From: Bacteroidota bacterium | Lineage (GTDB): Bacteria; Bacteroidota; Bacteroidia; Chitinophagales; Chitinophagaceae | Length of the DNA: 64,000 nt | Assembly (NCBI GenBank): GCA_023433345.1 | Contig: JAEZDA010000017.1 | Location: forward strand, 1 to 64,000 | Direction: 5' to 3' | Shown: piece by piece, positions 19,686 to 28,252 of the stretch | How the letters are laid out: the number at the start of each line of letters is the position of its first letter | Position numbering within the stretch: the first letter of the stretch is position 1 | The notes under the pieces: model-generated | Database searches by the model: none | Told to the model about the DNA's origin: nothing | Seen by the model: the letters and a program-made list of their open reading frames with translations, nothing else | Program-made: the position numbers and the translations under genes

Positions 19686-20702
19686 ATGAAATCTCTTCGC
19701 GAAGCATTAAAGGAAAAAATTCTGATCATAGACGGTGCAATGGGCACGATGATCCAGCGGCACAAGTTGGAAGAGAATGATTACCGCGGTGAAAGGTTCG
19801 CCAATTGGCATAAAGATGTAAAGGGTAACAATGATCTTTTAAGTATCACCAAGCCGGAGATCATTACGGGTATCCATCTTCAATATCTTGAAGCGGGTGC
19901 TGATATTATTGAAACCAATACATTCAGCAGCACGTCAATAGCACAGGCAGATTATGATATGCAGGAACTTGCCTATGAAATGAATGTGGCCTCTGTAAAG
20001 TGCGCAAAAGAAGCCATCCGTTTGTTTTTGGAAAGAAATCCAGGAAGCGGCCCAAAGTTCGTTGCAGGTGCGATCGGTCCTCTTAATAAAACATTGTCTC
20101 TTTCGCCCGATGTGAACAATCCCGGTTTTCGCGCTGTTTCATTTGATGAAGTTTCCGCGGCATATTCCGAACAGATCAAGGGACTTGTAGATGCAGGCGC
20201 AGATATACTACTGATCGAAACTATTTTCGATACGCTGAATGCCAAGGCAGCTATATATTCCGCCAAAAAATTCTTTAGAGAGAATAATTTGCAGGAGTTG
20301 CCGATAATGATATCAGGTACAATCACCGATGCGAGCGGCAGAACGCTGAGCGGGCAAACTCTTGAAGCATTCTACGTTTCCGTTCAGCATGCCAATCCTT
20401 TAAGCGTTGGCCTTAACTGTGCACTTGGTGCGGAACAGATGCGGCCCCATATTGAGGAACTGAGTAACATTGCTTCATGCCATACCTCTGCATATCCGAA
20501 TGCAGGGTTGCCGAATGCGTTTGGTGAATACGATGAACAACCATCTGAAACCGCACATATTATTGAGGAGTGGGCAAGGGAAGGTTTCCTGAATATCGTA
20601 GGAGGCTGTTGCGGAACAACGCCGGATCATATTAAACACATTGCGGATGCTGTCGCTAAATTTGCACCTCGTCAGTTACCGGTTTTGGAAACAAGTATTT
20701 AG
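19686..20702 (+). CDS. metH: Methionine synthase, homocysteine-binding half (split MetH)
   Basis: 338 residues equal to the first module of cobalamin-dependent MetH. The (beta/alpha)8 homocysteine methyltransferase domain shows [17 protein letters not shown] and the zinc ligands Cys245 (LNCALGA) and Cys308/Cys309 (GGCCGTT). It stops at the boundary before the pterin domain, and the next gene supplies the rest 9 bp downstream. Together (338 + 900) they match full-length MetH. Split MetH is known in Bacteroidota, so this is not a broken gene. Confidence 0.93.
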   Translation: MKSLREALKEKILIIDGAMGTMIQRHKLEENDYRGERFANWHKDVKGNNDLLSITKPEIITGIHLQYLEAGADIIETNTFSSTSIAQADYDMQELAYEMNVASVKCAKEAIRLFLERNPGSGPKFVAGAIGPLNKTLSLSPDVNNPGFRAVSFDEVSAAYSEQIKGLVDAGADILLIETIFDTLNAKAAIYSAKKFFRENNLQELPIMISGTITDASGRTLSGQTLEAFYVSVQHANPLSVGLNCALGAEQMRPHIEELSNIASCHTSAYPNAGLPNAFGEYDEQPSETAHIIEEWAREGFLNIVGGCCGTTPDHIKHIADAVAKFAPRQLPVLETSI

Positions 20703-20711
20703 AATAAACTC

Positions 20712-23414
20712 ATGTCTACAAATATTATTTCTCCTTTCTTAAGATTAAGCGGACTTGAACCTTTAGTAGTTCGCCCTGAAACAAATTTTGTAAATGTTGG
20801 TGAGCGTACTAACGTTACGGGCAGTAAAATGTTCGCAAGACTGATTAGAGGAAATCAGTTTGAAGAAGCACTGGCAGTTGCGCGCCAGCAGGTGGAGAAC
20901 GGTGCACAGGTTATCGACGTGAATATGGACGATGCCCTGCTTGACGGAGTAAAGGCGATGACGACGTTTTTAAATCTTGTACAGTCTGAACCAGACATTG
21001 CACGCATACCTGTAATGATAGACAGCAGCAAGTTTGAGATCATTGAAGCCGGTTTAAAGTGTGTACAGGGGAAATGCATTGTGAATTCTATTTCCCTGAA
21101 AGAAGGAGAAGAAAAGTTCATAGAGCAGGCCCATATCTGCCTCGATTATGGCGCCGCTGTGATAGTTATGGCCTTTGATGAACAAGGCCAGGCAGACACA
21201 AAAGAAAGAAAGATCGAGATATGCAAGAGGGCATACGATATACTTACAAAGCAGGTGGGATATAAGCCTGAGGATATAATTTTTGATCCCAACATTTTCG
21301 CTATTGCAACAGGAATGGAGGAGCATAACAATTATGCTGTCGATTTTATTGAGGCGACGCGTGAAATAAAAAAACTTATGCCCTTAACGAAAGTGAGCGG
21401 CGGTGTAAGTAATATGTCTTTTTCATTTCGCGGAAATGATCATGTTCGCGAAGCCATGCATGCGGTTTTCCTGTATCATGCGATTCGGGCAGGAATGGAT
21501 ATGGGAATTGTAAATGCCGGGCAGCTGGCTGTATACGATGAAATTGAACCTGCATTAAAAGAGCTTTGCGAAGATGTTATTCTCAATAGAAATAATGAGA
21601 ACAATGAAGCAACTGAGAAGCTGATAAAGTTTGCAGAGAACGTAAAATCAAAAGGCAAGGAAAACATCAAGGATGAAAGCTGGAGAAAAGAAAGTGTGGA
21701 GAAGAGGCTTGCGCATTCCCTCGTTAACGGGATCACAGATTACATAGACGCTGACACCGAAGAGGCCCGCCAAAAATATCCTCGCCCGCTTGATGTAATC
21801 GAGGGCCCGCTGATGGATGGAATGAATATAGTGGGAGACCTGTTTGGCTCAGGAAAAATGTTTCTGCCGCAGGTGGTAAAGAGCGCAAGAGTGATGAAAA
21901 AAGCTGTTGCAGTTCTAACTCCTTTCATCGAACTGGAAAAAGAAGAGAAAAGATTAGCAGAAGGTGGAACAGGCGTTGGAGAATCTAAAGCTGCAAGAAT
22001 TTTGCTCGCGACAGTAAAAGGTGATGTACACGATATCGGAAAAAATATCGTGGGTGTGGTGCTGGGTTGCAATGGTTATGACATAATAGATCTCGGTGTA
22101 ATGGTTCCTGCCGAAAAGATTCTGGCGGAGGCGAGAAAGCACGAAGTTGATGCGATCGGGCTCAGTGGCCTTATCACACCAAGCCTTGATGAAATGGTTC
22201 ACGTGGCAAGAGAAATGAAACGTACCGGCATGGAGCTCCCCCTGCTTATCGGCGGTGCTACAACCAGCCGAATGCATACCGCAGTGCGCATAGCTCCTGA
22301 ATATGATCATGGAGTGATCCACGTACTTGATGCAAGCCGTAGTGTAACCGTTACCGGTAGTTTGCTCAATGAGCAGAAGGTTGACCTTCTCGCCAAAACA
22401 AAGGCTGAATACGATAAACTTCGCCACGACTTTGGCGCCAAGCGCTCCGCAAAACCGATGGTGAATTATAATGAAGCCGTTGAAAACAAAACACAGATCA
22501 ACTGGAAAGAATATAAGCCTGTTCAACCTGCTTTTGAAGGCATAAAGGTTTTCGAAAACTTTCCACTTGAAAAGCTGATCCCTTTTATAGATTGGCAGCC
22601 GTTTTTTATTGCGTGGGAATTACATGGCAAGTTCCCTCAAATATTAACTGATGAGAAAGTTGGTGTTGAAGCCACCAAATTATATAATGATGCGAAGGCA
22701 CTGCTTGAAAAAGTAGTTAAAGAAAAGTGGGTGAGCGCACACGGTGTTGTGGGCTTCTGGCCTGCGGAGAAAACAGGGGCGGATACCGTTCATGTTTCTA
22801 ACAATGGCCAAGCATTAAACCTTGAGTTTCTTCGCCAGCAATCAAAGAAAACTGCGGGGCAACCTAATATCAGTCTCGCTGATTTTATTACACCATCTGC
22901 CGAAGGCAAAACCCACATTGGTGCCTTTACCGTTACCATAAAGGGGCTTGAAGAACATGTAATGCGTTTCCACGATAACAACGACGACTATAACAAAATA
23001 ATAATGCAAGCTCTGGGAGACAGGCTAGCCGAGGCCTTTGCCGAATGTCTCCATGAAATTACGCGTAAAGAACTTTGGGGATACGCGAAAGATGAAAAGT
23101 TGAGCAATGAAGACCTGATCGCCGAAACATATCGCGGCATTCGTCCCGCCCCTGGATATCCCGCATGCCCTGACCATACGGAGAAATATAAATTGTTCGA
23201 ATTACTGGGTGGTGAAGAAACTACAAAAATTCACCTGACAGAATCATTGGCGATGACGCCGGCATCATCTATCTGCGGTTGGTATTTTGATCATCCGCAA
23301 TCAAAATATTTTGGTGTGGGAAAGATCGGTGAAGACCAGTTGAAGGACTACGCAGAAAGAAAGGGAATGCCACTGGATGAAATGCGGAAATGGTTGAGGC
23401 CGGTGTTGGAATAA
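20712..23414 (+). CDS. metH: Methionine synthase, folate/cobalamin/activation half (split MetH)
   Basis: 900 residues. Methyltetrahydrofolate-binding domain first ([20 protein letters not shown], later [14 protein letters not shown]), then the helical cap and B12 domain with the DxHxxG lower-ligand motif (GDVHDIGKN, His440), and a C-terminal activation domain with [15 protein letters not shown] for SAM. It transfers methyl from methyl-THF via cobalamin to homocysteine bound by the upstream protein. Translation is probably coupled to that gene. Confidence 0.95.
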   Translation: MSTNIISPFLRLSGLEPLVVRPETNFVNVGERTNVTGSKMFARLIRGNQFEEALAVARQQVENGAQVIDVNMDDALLDGVKAMTTFLNLVQSEPDIARIPVMIDSSKFEIIEAGLKCVQGKCIVNSISLKEGEEKFIEQAHICLDYGAAVIVMAFDEQGQADTKERKIEICKRAYDILTKQVGYKPEDIIFDPNIFAIATGMEEHNNYAVDFIEATREIKKLMPLTKVSGGVSNMSFSFRGNDHVREAMHAVFLYHAIRAGMDMGIVNAGQLAVYDEIEPALKELCEDVILNRNNENNEATEKLIKFAENVKSKGKENIKDESWRKESVEKRLAHSLVNGITDYIDADTEEARQKYPRPLDVIEGPLMDGMNIVGDLFGSGKMFLPQVVKSARVMKKAVAVLTPFIELEKEEKRLAEGGTGVGESKAARILLATVKGDVHDIGKNIVGVVLGCNGYDIIDLGVMVPAEKILAEARKHEVDAIGLSGLITPSLDEMVHVAREMKRTGMELPLLIGGATTSRMHTAVRIAPEYDHGVIHVLDASRSVTVTGSLLNEQKVDLLAKTKAEYDKLRHDFGAKRSAKPMVNYNEAVENKTQINWKEYKPVQPAFEGIKVFENFPLEKLIPFIDWQPFFIAWELHGKFPQILTDEKVGVEATKLYNDAKALLEKVVKEKWVSAHGVVGFWPAEKTGADTVHVSNNGQALNLEFLRQQSKKTAGQPNISLADFITPSAEGKTHIGAFTVTIKGLEEHVMRFHDNNDDYNKIIMQALGDRLAEAFAECLHEITRKELWGYAKDEKLSNEDLIAETYRGIRPAPGYPACPDHTEKYKLFELLGGEETTKIHLTESLAMTPASSICGWYFDHPQSKYFGVGKIGEDQLKDYAERKGMPLDEMRKWLRPVLE

Positions 23415-23439
23415 TTGTATCTCTCCATAAATTCGCCGA

Positions 23440-24207
23440 ATGCGAATTATATCTTACAACATCAATGGTATCCGCGCGGCCATTCGAAAAGGTTTTTTAG
23501 AATGGCTGAACACAAATCCCGCAGATGTTATATGCCTGCAGGAAGTGAAGGCGCATCTTTCAGACATTGATGTTAAAGCGATAGAACTTACCGGATATGC
23601 AGGCCACTGGTTCTGTGCAGAAAAAAAGGGATATAGCGGTGTAGGAATTTTGTCGCGAACAAAGCCACGAAAAGTTTTTGAAGGTTGTAATATCAGGCAG
23701 AGTGACCTTGAAGGAAGAGTTATACGTGCAGATTTTGGAGACCTGTCTGTAATAAGCGCATATTTTCCTTCAGGTACATCCGGTGAAGACAGGCAGGCAT
23801 ATAAATATGTATGGCTTGAAGAATTCCTGGAGTATCTCACTGATTTAAGAAGATCCCGCCCTAAAATTATCGTTTGCGGAGACTACAATATCGCCCACAA
23901 AGAGATCGATCTCCACAACCCCGTCAGTAACAAGAAGAGCAGCGGTTTCCTTCCTGAGGAAAGGGCCTGGTTCGACCGTTTTTTTGAAAGCGGTTTCGTA
24001 GACAGCTTTCGTCATTTAAATAAAGACGCACATCAGTTCACCTGGTGGCATCAACTCCGCGCTTCCACCAGGTTGGAGAATAAAGGCTGGCGCATCGATT
24101 ATATTAATGTAACCAGGAACCTGGAAAAAAAGATAAGGGACGTGAGGATATATCCTGATGTAAAGCACAGCGATCATTGTCCCGTTTACCTCGAAATACA
24201 ATCATAA
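23440..24207 (+). CDS. xthA: Exodeoxyribonuclease III / AP endonuclease
   Basis: 255 residues of the ExoIII family. SYNINGIRAA, CLQEVKA (metal-binding Glu), CGDYNIAHKEIDL, and a C-terminal IDYINV with HSDHCPVYLEI (catalytic Asp-His) are present. It cuts at abasic sites and trims 3' ends in base excision repair. A -7-like TAAATTCG (23428-23435) ends 4 nt before the ATG. Its stop overlaps the start of the next gene (TAATG). Confidence 0.95.
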   Translation: MRIISYNINGIRAAIRKGFLEWLNTNPADVICLQEVKAHLSDIDVKAIELTGYAGHWFCAEKKGYSGVGILSRTKPRKVFEGCNIRQSDLEGRVIRADFGDLSVISAYFPSGTSGEDRQAYKYVWLEEFLEYLTDLRRSRPKIIVCGDYNIAHKEIDLHNPVSNKKSSGFLPEERAWFDRFFESGFVDSFRHLNKDAHQFTWWHQLRASTRLENKGWRIDYINVTRNLEKKIRDVRIYPDVKHSDHCPVYLEIQS

Positions 24208-24515
24208 TGGAAATTGTTTACAACGTAACGATCAAAGTTGAAAACGCCATTGCAGACGCCTGGTTACAATGGTTGCGCGAAGAACACATCCCCGAAGTGA
24301 TCGCCACCGGTTGTTTCACCTCAGCCCGAATATTACGCCTGCTGGAAATTGATGAAACAGACGGACCCACTTACGCGATCCAATATAATGCACTTTCCGC
24401 CGAACTCTATAACCGGTACATCACAGATTTTGCAGTTTCTATGCGCGAGAAAACTTTTCAAAAATGGGGTGATAAGTTTATCGCCTTTAGGTCTGCAATG
24501 CAGATTGTGAACTAA
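24207..24515 (+). CDS. DUF4286 family protein
   Basis: 102 residues from the ATG at 24207, which shares its A with the xthA stop codon; a longer frame inside xthA is less likely. EIVYNVTIKVENAI, WLQWLREEHIPEVIATGCF and PTYAIQYNA are the hallmarks of DUF4286, a small ferredoxin-like-fold family found mainly in Bacteroidota. Function unknown. Tight coupling to xthA suggests cotranscription, but that gives no functional hint by itself. Confidence 0.85.
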   Translation: MEIVYNVTIKVENAIADAWLQWLREEHIPEVIATGCFTSARILRLLEIDETDGPTYAIQYNALSAELYNRYITDFAVSMREKTFQKWGDKFIAFRSAMQIVN

Positions 24516-24591
24516 TTGTGCAAAACAATATTTCCTGTTTGCTCATCAACGTGAAAGAATCGTATATTTCCATGGAAGCCGCACCGACAAA

Positions 24592-24619
24592 GGATTTCAG
24601 GCCAGACTGTCTGAAATCC
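24592..24619. repeat. Perfect 9-bp inverted repeat in the DUF4286-HU gap
   Basis: GGATTTCAG (24592-24600) and CTGAAATCC (24611-24619) are perfect reverse complements around a 10-nt loop. The GGATTTCAG word recurs at 24706-24716 in GCGGATTTCAGCGGATTT. The gap 24516-24750 holds no supported gene; this may be a remnant of an intergenic repeat or a poor terminator (no T-run follows). Confidence 0.45.
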
Positions 24620-24750
24620 GCTCCCATACTGCGTTTCATGGATTCAATGCATTGCTGAATAAAGCGGAAACAAAATGGCGCACCCGTGCAAACGCTTATA
24701 GCACGCGGATTTCAGCGGATTTTTACGATGCGCAAAATGGGAGAAAAAAT

Positions 24751-24780
24751 TTTGTTGGATAATAAAACCTTCTATATTTG
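24751..24780 (+). promoter_or_regulatory. Promoter of the HU gene
   Basis: TTTG (24751-24754), 18 bp, TATATTTG (24773-24780): a near-consensus Bacteroidota promoter. The predicted start lies near 24786, giving a leader of about 22 nt before the HU ATG. Strong promoters are expected for HU. Confidence 0.75.
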
Positions 24781-24808
24781 TTGCACTTAAAAAATCAAAC
24801 TCATTATT

Positions 24809-25078
24809 ATGAACAAAGCCGAATTAATTGCGAAAATTGCAGACGATGCAGACATCACCAAAACCCAGGCAAACGCTGCATTGGATTCTTTCATTGAAGC
24901 CGTTACAAAGACACTGAAAAGTGGTAACAAAGTAACTCTTGTTGGTTTCGGAACTTTCTCTGTTTCAAAAAGAGCTGCCCGTAATGGCCGCAATCCACAA
25001 ACAGGCGCAGTTATTAAAATCAAAGCTAAAAAAGTGGCTAAGTTTAAAGCAGGTAAAGAACTTTCTGCAAAAATGTAA
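24809..25078 (+). CDS. hup: HU-family DNA-binding protein
   Basis: 89 residues, the canonical HU length. [20 protein letters not shown] start, [20 protein letters not shown] beta-arm entry with RNGRNPQTG (the DNA-intercalating arm), and the [17 protein letters not shown] tail are typical. It bends and compacts the nucleoid. It has its own strong promoter and a hairpin terminator immediately after. Confidence 0.97.
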   Translation: MNKAELIAKIADDADITKTQANAALDSFIEAVTKTLKSGNKVTLVGFGTFSVSKRAARNGRNPQTGAVIKIKAKKVAKFKAGKELSAKM

Positions 25079-25094
25079 TGCCCCGAAAAAATTG

Positions 25095-25125
25095 AAAAGC
25101 AAGGCGCGAATGTGTCTTGCTTTTT
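25095..25125 (+). terminator. Rho-independent terminator after HU
   Basis: AAAAGCAAG (25095-25103) pairs with CTTGCTTTT (25116-25124) around 12 nt, followed by TTATCTTTTT. It lies between HU and the THX gene, so THX may depend on read-through or its own promoter. Confidence 0.7.
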
Positions 25126-25147
25126 ATCTTTTTAATAAATAATAATT

Positions 25148-25270
25148 ATGGGACGCGGAGATATTAAAACCAAGAAGGGTAAAACCTTCGCCGGCAGCTT
25201 TGGTAAAACCAGGCCGGCAAAGCCTGCAGCGAAAAAAGCGGCGGCTAAGAAAGCTGACGGAAAGAAATAA
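25148..25270 (+). CDS. 30S ribosomal protein THX
   Basis: A 40-codon gene: MGRGDIKTKKGKTFAGSFGK, then TRPAK and a Lys/Ala-rich tail ending KKADGKK. The GRGDIKTKKGK and AGSFGKTR blocks are the Thx (bTHX, S31e-like) signature of small basic proteins that sit in the head of the 30S subunit in Thermus and Bacteroidota. It follows the HU terminator by about 25 bp. The protein is almost entirely basic, as expected for rRNA binding. Confidence 0.9.
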   Translation: MGRGDIKTKKGKTFAGSFGKTRPAKPAAKKAAAKKADGKK

Positions 25271-25331
25271 TTGTAAAAAAGTATATGGCAAAACTGTGGT
25301 TTCAAGCCCCGGGGATGTTGTATACTTTTTT

Positions 25332-25970
25332 TTATGGTGCAAGTCTTTTAATGCTCCAGGCCCCTTCTGCTAAACTGTAAAGAAGCCTGTCGTGCAAACG
25401 GTTTGGCCTTCCCTGCCAGAATTCCACCAACACGGGTTTTACGAGGTAGCCTCCCCAGAATGGCGGCCTTTCAATAGAATTTCCCTTAAACATTTGCTCT
25501 CTTTCTGTCACCCAGTTATTCAGAATTTCGCGTGAGGCGATCTCTTCACTCTGCGGCGAAGACCATGCACCGATCCTGCTCCCTTCCGGCCTTGAAGAGA
25601 AGTATTCATCGCTCTCCTCTTCACTGAGCCTGCTAACGGGGCCGGATATACGAACCTGTCTCTCCAGTTCTTTCCAAAAGAAAACCAGCGCAGCTTGTGG
25701 GTTTTCACTGAGCTGTCGCCCTTTTGCGCTGTTATAATTTGTGTAGAATGTGAACCCCCTGTCATCAACTCCTTTTAGCAAAACAATACGGGCAGAGGGC
25801 GTTCCACCAGCGGTTGCAGTGGCCAGTGTCATCGCATTTGCTTCATCAACCTGTGCATCCAACGCTTCATTAAACCATACTTGAAACTGCGCCAGCGGCT
25901 CTTTCAGCACTTCATGTTCATTGAGAGAATGCCGCATGTATTCTCGACGGATGTCAGCAATTGATGCCAT
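25332..25970 (-). CDS. pdxH: Pyridoxamine/pyridoxine 5'-phosphate oxidase
   Basis: 212 residues. SARIVLLKGVDDRGFTFYTN, SAKGRQLSENPQAALVFFWK, LERQVRISG and the C-terminal EFWQGRPNRLHDR are PdxH family landmarks for FMN and substrate binding. It oxidises PNP/PMP to pyridoxal phosphate. On the minus strand TAGCTTTG (25988-25995) is a plausible -7 box 17 nt before the ATG. Confidence 0.95.
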   Translation of the reverse strand: MASIADIRREYMRHSLNEHEVLKEPLAQFQVWFNEALDAQVDEANAMTLATATAGGTPSARIVLLKGVDDRGFTFYTNYNSAKGRQLSENPQAALVFFWKELERQVRISGPVSRLSEEESDEYFSSRPEGSRIGAWSSPQSEEIASREILNNWVTEREQMFKGNSIERPPFWGGYLVKPVLVEFWQGRPNRLHDRLLYSLAEGAWSIKRLAP

Positions 25971-26005
25971 ATGATAAATTCAGAAAACAAAGCTATGTAA
26001 AATAG

Positions 26006-26030
26006 AAAAGCGCTGACAGGCAACGCTTTT
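26006..26030 (-). terminator. Terminator downstream of the membrane protein gene
   Basis: AAAAGCG (26006-26012) and CGCTTTT (26024-26030) pair around 11 nt. Read on the minus strand it is followed by CTATTTTAC. It would end the transcript of the gene at 26053-26508 before pdxH. Confidence 0.55.
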
Positions 26031-26052
26031 ATAAAGATTGAAGATTGAATTA

Positions 26053-26508
26053 TCAGGGATTAACCGGAGGACGATCGCTCACCTGTTTTTTAAGCTCATC
26101 AAATCCATCCCTGATATTATAACCGGCATTCCTGTAGTTGTATGCAACGAACAACAATGCCAGCGAACAAATGAAAGCGAGGTAAAATCCAACAGATAAG
26201 AAGCTCATGGCATCCATCATCTTAAAAAAGGAAATGATCATAATTAATGCGGAGATACCGGCAAGCAGCATACAGATCATCCACATGGTTTTTTCAAGGG
26301 CTTTCGTTTGATTTCCCATTAAGGCTATTAAGCCGCAGCCAAGAAAACACAGAAAAACTATAATTCCCGTGTCATGCATGCCATTGGTGCTTCCGGCCAC
26401 AATGCCCATGATTGAAATTCTGATCCAGGGAAGAAACATGGCAATGATGCCGATACCGGAAACAATCAGAAGAAATTTCCGTTGCTTGTTCATGGTTTGA
26501 AAATCCAT
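26053..26508 (-). CDS. Small membrane protein, four predicted TM helices
   Basis: 151 residues. Hydrophobic segments near residues 10-30 (FLLIVSGIGIIAMFLPW), 47-63 (GIIVFLCFLGCGLIALM), 73-92 (MWMICMLLAGISALIMII) and 101-121 (LSVGFYLAFICSLALLFVAY). A hydrophilic tail ends KKQVSDRPPVNP. No known domain recognised. Met6 is an alternative start. It follows the coiled-coil gene on the same strand after 45 bp. Confidence 0.6.
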   Translation of the reverse strand: MDFQTMNKQRKFLLIVSGIGIIAMFLPWIRISIMGIVAGSTNGMHDTGIIVFLCFLGCGLIALMGNQTKALEKTMWMICMLLAGISALIMIISFFKMMDAMSFLSVGFYLAFICSLALLFVAYNYRNAGYNIRDGFDELKKQVSDRPPVNP

Positions 26509-26553
26509 GGTATTTGAGTTTAGGGGTGAAAAATTATTTCAGGTGCCCCCTGG

Positions 26554-27072
26554 TTAGTTACCCAAACCGCTTTTCAAAACCTCATTTTGCTTTTTGAGCT
26601 TATTCACCTCATACTGTAACAGTTCCTTTTCCTCCTGCAAAATATCCAGCCTGCTTTCCAATTCCGCAATTCTGCGGGTGGCCGTTTCTAATTCGCGGTT
26701 CATTAAAGGTATTTCGTTAAGCTGGTGGTTAACGTCCAGCAAAGCAGTGCTGGTGCTGTTATATTTATCACGAATGGAATAATATTCTTTCTCCATCCTG
26801 ATACCCTCAAGTAATTCTTTTTCCATTTCCATTTCCCTGCGGCTCGCCTTTTCCGCACTCAGCTGGTGTTTGCCGATCACATGCTGCATGTAGCTGAACT
26901 CTTCCAGGTTGTTATCCAGCGTACTTTGAAGCTCCACCATCTTGCCAGACTTTGCGCGCAGAAGATCCAGCTCCTCTTCACGAATCGCAAGCACCTCATT
27001 AACGTCTGCAAGTTGTACCTGCAACAGTTCATTTTCACTTATAAGTTTTCGCACCTGTTCAGGCGTAAGCAT
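26554..27072 (-). CDS. Coiled-coil protein of unknown function
   Basis: 172 residues, almost entirely predicted coiled coil: heptad-like Leu/Glu patterns from LISENELLQVQLADVNEVLA through ELESRLDILQEEKELLQYEV. No signal peptide, TM segment or known domain. TACATTTG on the minus strand (27109-27116) could be its -7 box. Probably a cytoplasmic structural or scaffold protein; no function can be inferred. Confidence 0.65.
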   Translation of the reverse strand: MLTPEQVRKLISENELLQVQLADVNEVLAIREEELDLLRAKSGKMVELQSTLDNNLEEFSYMQHVIGKHQLSAEKASRREMEMEKELLEGIRMEKEYYSIRDKYNSTSTALLDVNHQLNEIPLMNRELETATRRIAELESRLDILQEEKELLQYEVNKLKKQNEVLKSGLGN

Positions 27073-27164
27073 ACAGTCAGTTAGGTTGTTTGGTAACCAA
27101 ATGTAAATTTTATTCCGTTGGATTTCGAAGAAAGGAGGATATTTTTATTCAAATGCGCCAGGCG

Positions 27165-27228
27165 TGAGTTCTGGGATTTGAGTTATGGGTTTTGGGTGGT
27201 GGGTTTTGGGTTGTGAGTTGTAAGTTGC
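27165..27228. repeat. Low-complexity G/T-rich tract
   Basis: Irregular repeats of GGGTTTTGGGT and GTGAGTT words, strongly strand-asymmetric. It is intergenic, between the coiled-coil gene and pyrH. It looks like replication-slippage sequence, with no coding potential. Confidence 0.55.
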
Positions 27229-27285
27229 CCGCAAAGGAAGAAAAGGCGCAAAGTGTACAGGTCCGCTAAGGGAGTCAACTCAATC

Positions 27286-27318
27286 AAATCGTACATCGTA
27301 AATCGTACATCGTAAATC
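27286..27318. repeat. Tandem repeat of a 14-bp unit
   Basis: AAATCGTACATCGT occurs at 27286-27299 and again at 27300-27313, followed by a partial third copy AAATC. The last bases overlap the pyrH stop codon region. Short intergenic tandem repeats of this kind are common in Bacteroidota; no function is apparent. Confidence 0.75.
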
Positions 27319-28027
27319 AGCTAACGAGCGTTCCAACTTTTTCACCAGTTACCACGCTTAGCAGGTTTCCGGGTTTATTCATATCGAAAACCACTATCGG
27401 AAGATTGTTTTCCATGCAAAGCGTAAAGGCGGTCATATCCATCACGCGGAGGTTCTTTGAAATACATTCAGCGAAGGTGATGTGATTATAACGCGTGGCA
27501 GTGGGGTCTTTTTCAGGGTCTGCCGTGTAGATTCCGTCAACCCGTGTTCCTTTTAATATAACATCGGCCTTAATTTCAATAGCACGCAGAGAGCCGGCAG
27601 TGTCTGTGGTGAAATAAGGATTTCCGGTGCCCGCGCCAAAAATTACTACGCGTCCTTTTTCAAGATGCCTCATAGCACGACGACGTATATAGGGCTCCGC
27701 GATCTGCTCCATCTTAATTGCACTCTGTAAACGTGTATAAACTCCCGCTTTTTCAAGTCCGCTTTGAAGCGCCATACCATTGATAACTGTAGCTAGCATT
27801 CCCATGTAATCTCCCTGGGCCCTTTCAATACCTGTTTCAGATTCATCCATTCCACGATAAATGTTTCCACCTCCTATAACAATTGCAACCTGAACACCCA
27901 TGGTTGTAAGCTGCCGTATGTCCTGAGCATATTGAGCGATAACTTCCGGATCAAGCCCAAAATTTTTATTGCCCATTAGTGATTCGCCGGAAAGTTTTAA
28001 GAGAACGCGCTTGTACTTAGGAAGCAT
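27317..28027 (-). CDS. pyrH: UMP kinase
   Basis: 236 residues from the ATG at 28027; the longer upstream frame is basic, unconserved and unlikely. [52 protein letters not shown] and the ending [15 protein letters not shown] are PyrH motifs of the amino acid kinase fold. It phosphorylates UMP to UDP in pyrimidine nucleotide synthesis. TATCTTCG about 13 nt upstream may be the -7 box. Confidence 0.95.
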   Translation of the reverse strand: MLPKYKRVLLKLSGESLMGNKNFGLDPEVIAQYAQDIRQLTTMGVQVAIVIGGGNIYRGMDESETGIERAQGDYMGMLATVINGMALQSGLEKAGVYTRLQSAIKMEQIAEPYIRRRAMRHLEKGRVVIFGAGTGNPYFTTDTAGSLRAIEIKADVILKGTRVDGIYTADPEKDPTATRYNHITFAECISKNLRVMDMTAFTLCMENNLPIVVFDMNKPGNLLSVVTGEKVGTLVS

Positions 28028-28252
28028 GGGAGAATTTTTGCGAAGATATATTTTTTCGCTTTGCTTCGCCTTGTTTAAGGTCAGGGCACGTTTATTATTT
28101 CCGGGATTGCATTTTTTTACATCTATTTTATATCTTTCATGCCCGATCCAGATCACGTCCTTCGAAAGCCATCCCTCTAAAATTTACAGAAAAATTCAAA
28201 AAGCGTTGCCATGCTCAGGTAACGGCAAGTATTTCTATTAAAAAGTTTCACC

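Noticed and set aside
20326..20712. metH split as a sign of a broken gene
   Set aside because: Both halves are complete modules, have sound start and stop codons 9 bp apart, and split MetH is known in Bacteroidota.
24511..24762. 83-codon open stretch before HU
   Set aside because: No ATG, GTG or TTG start, no recognisable domain, and it runs into the HU promoter; kept only as a finding.
27165..27318. CRISPR-like repeats before pyrH
   Set aside because: Only two and a fraction copies of a 14-bp unit with no spacers; simple tandem repeat.
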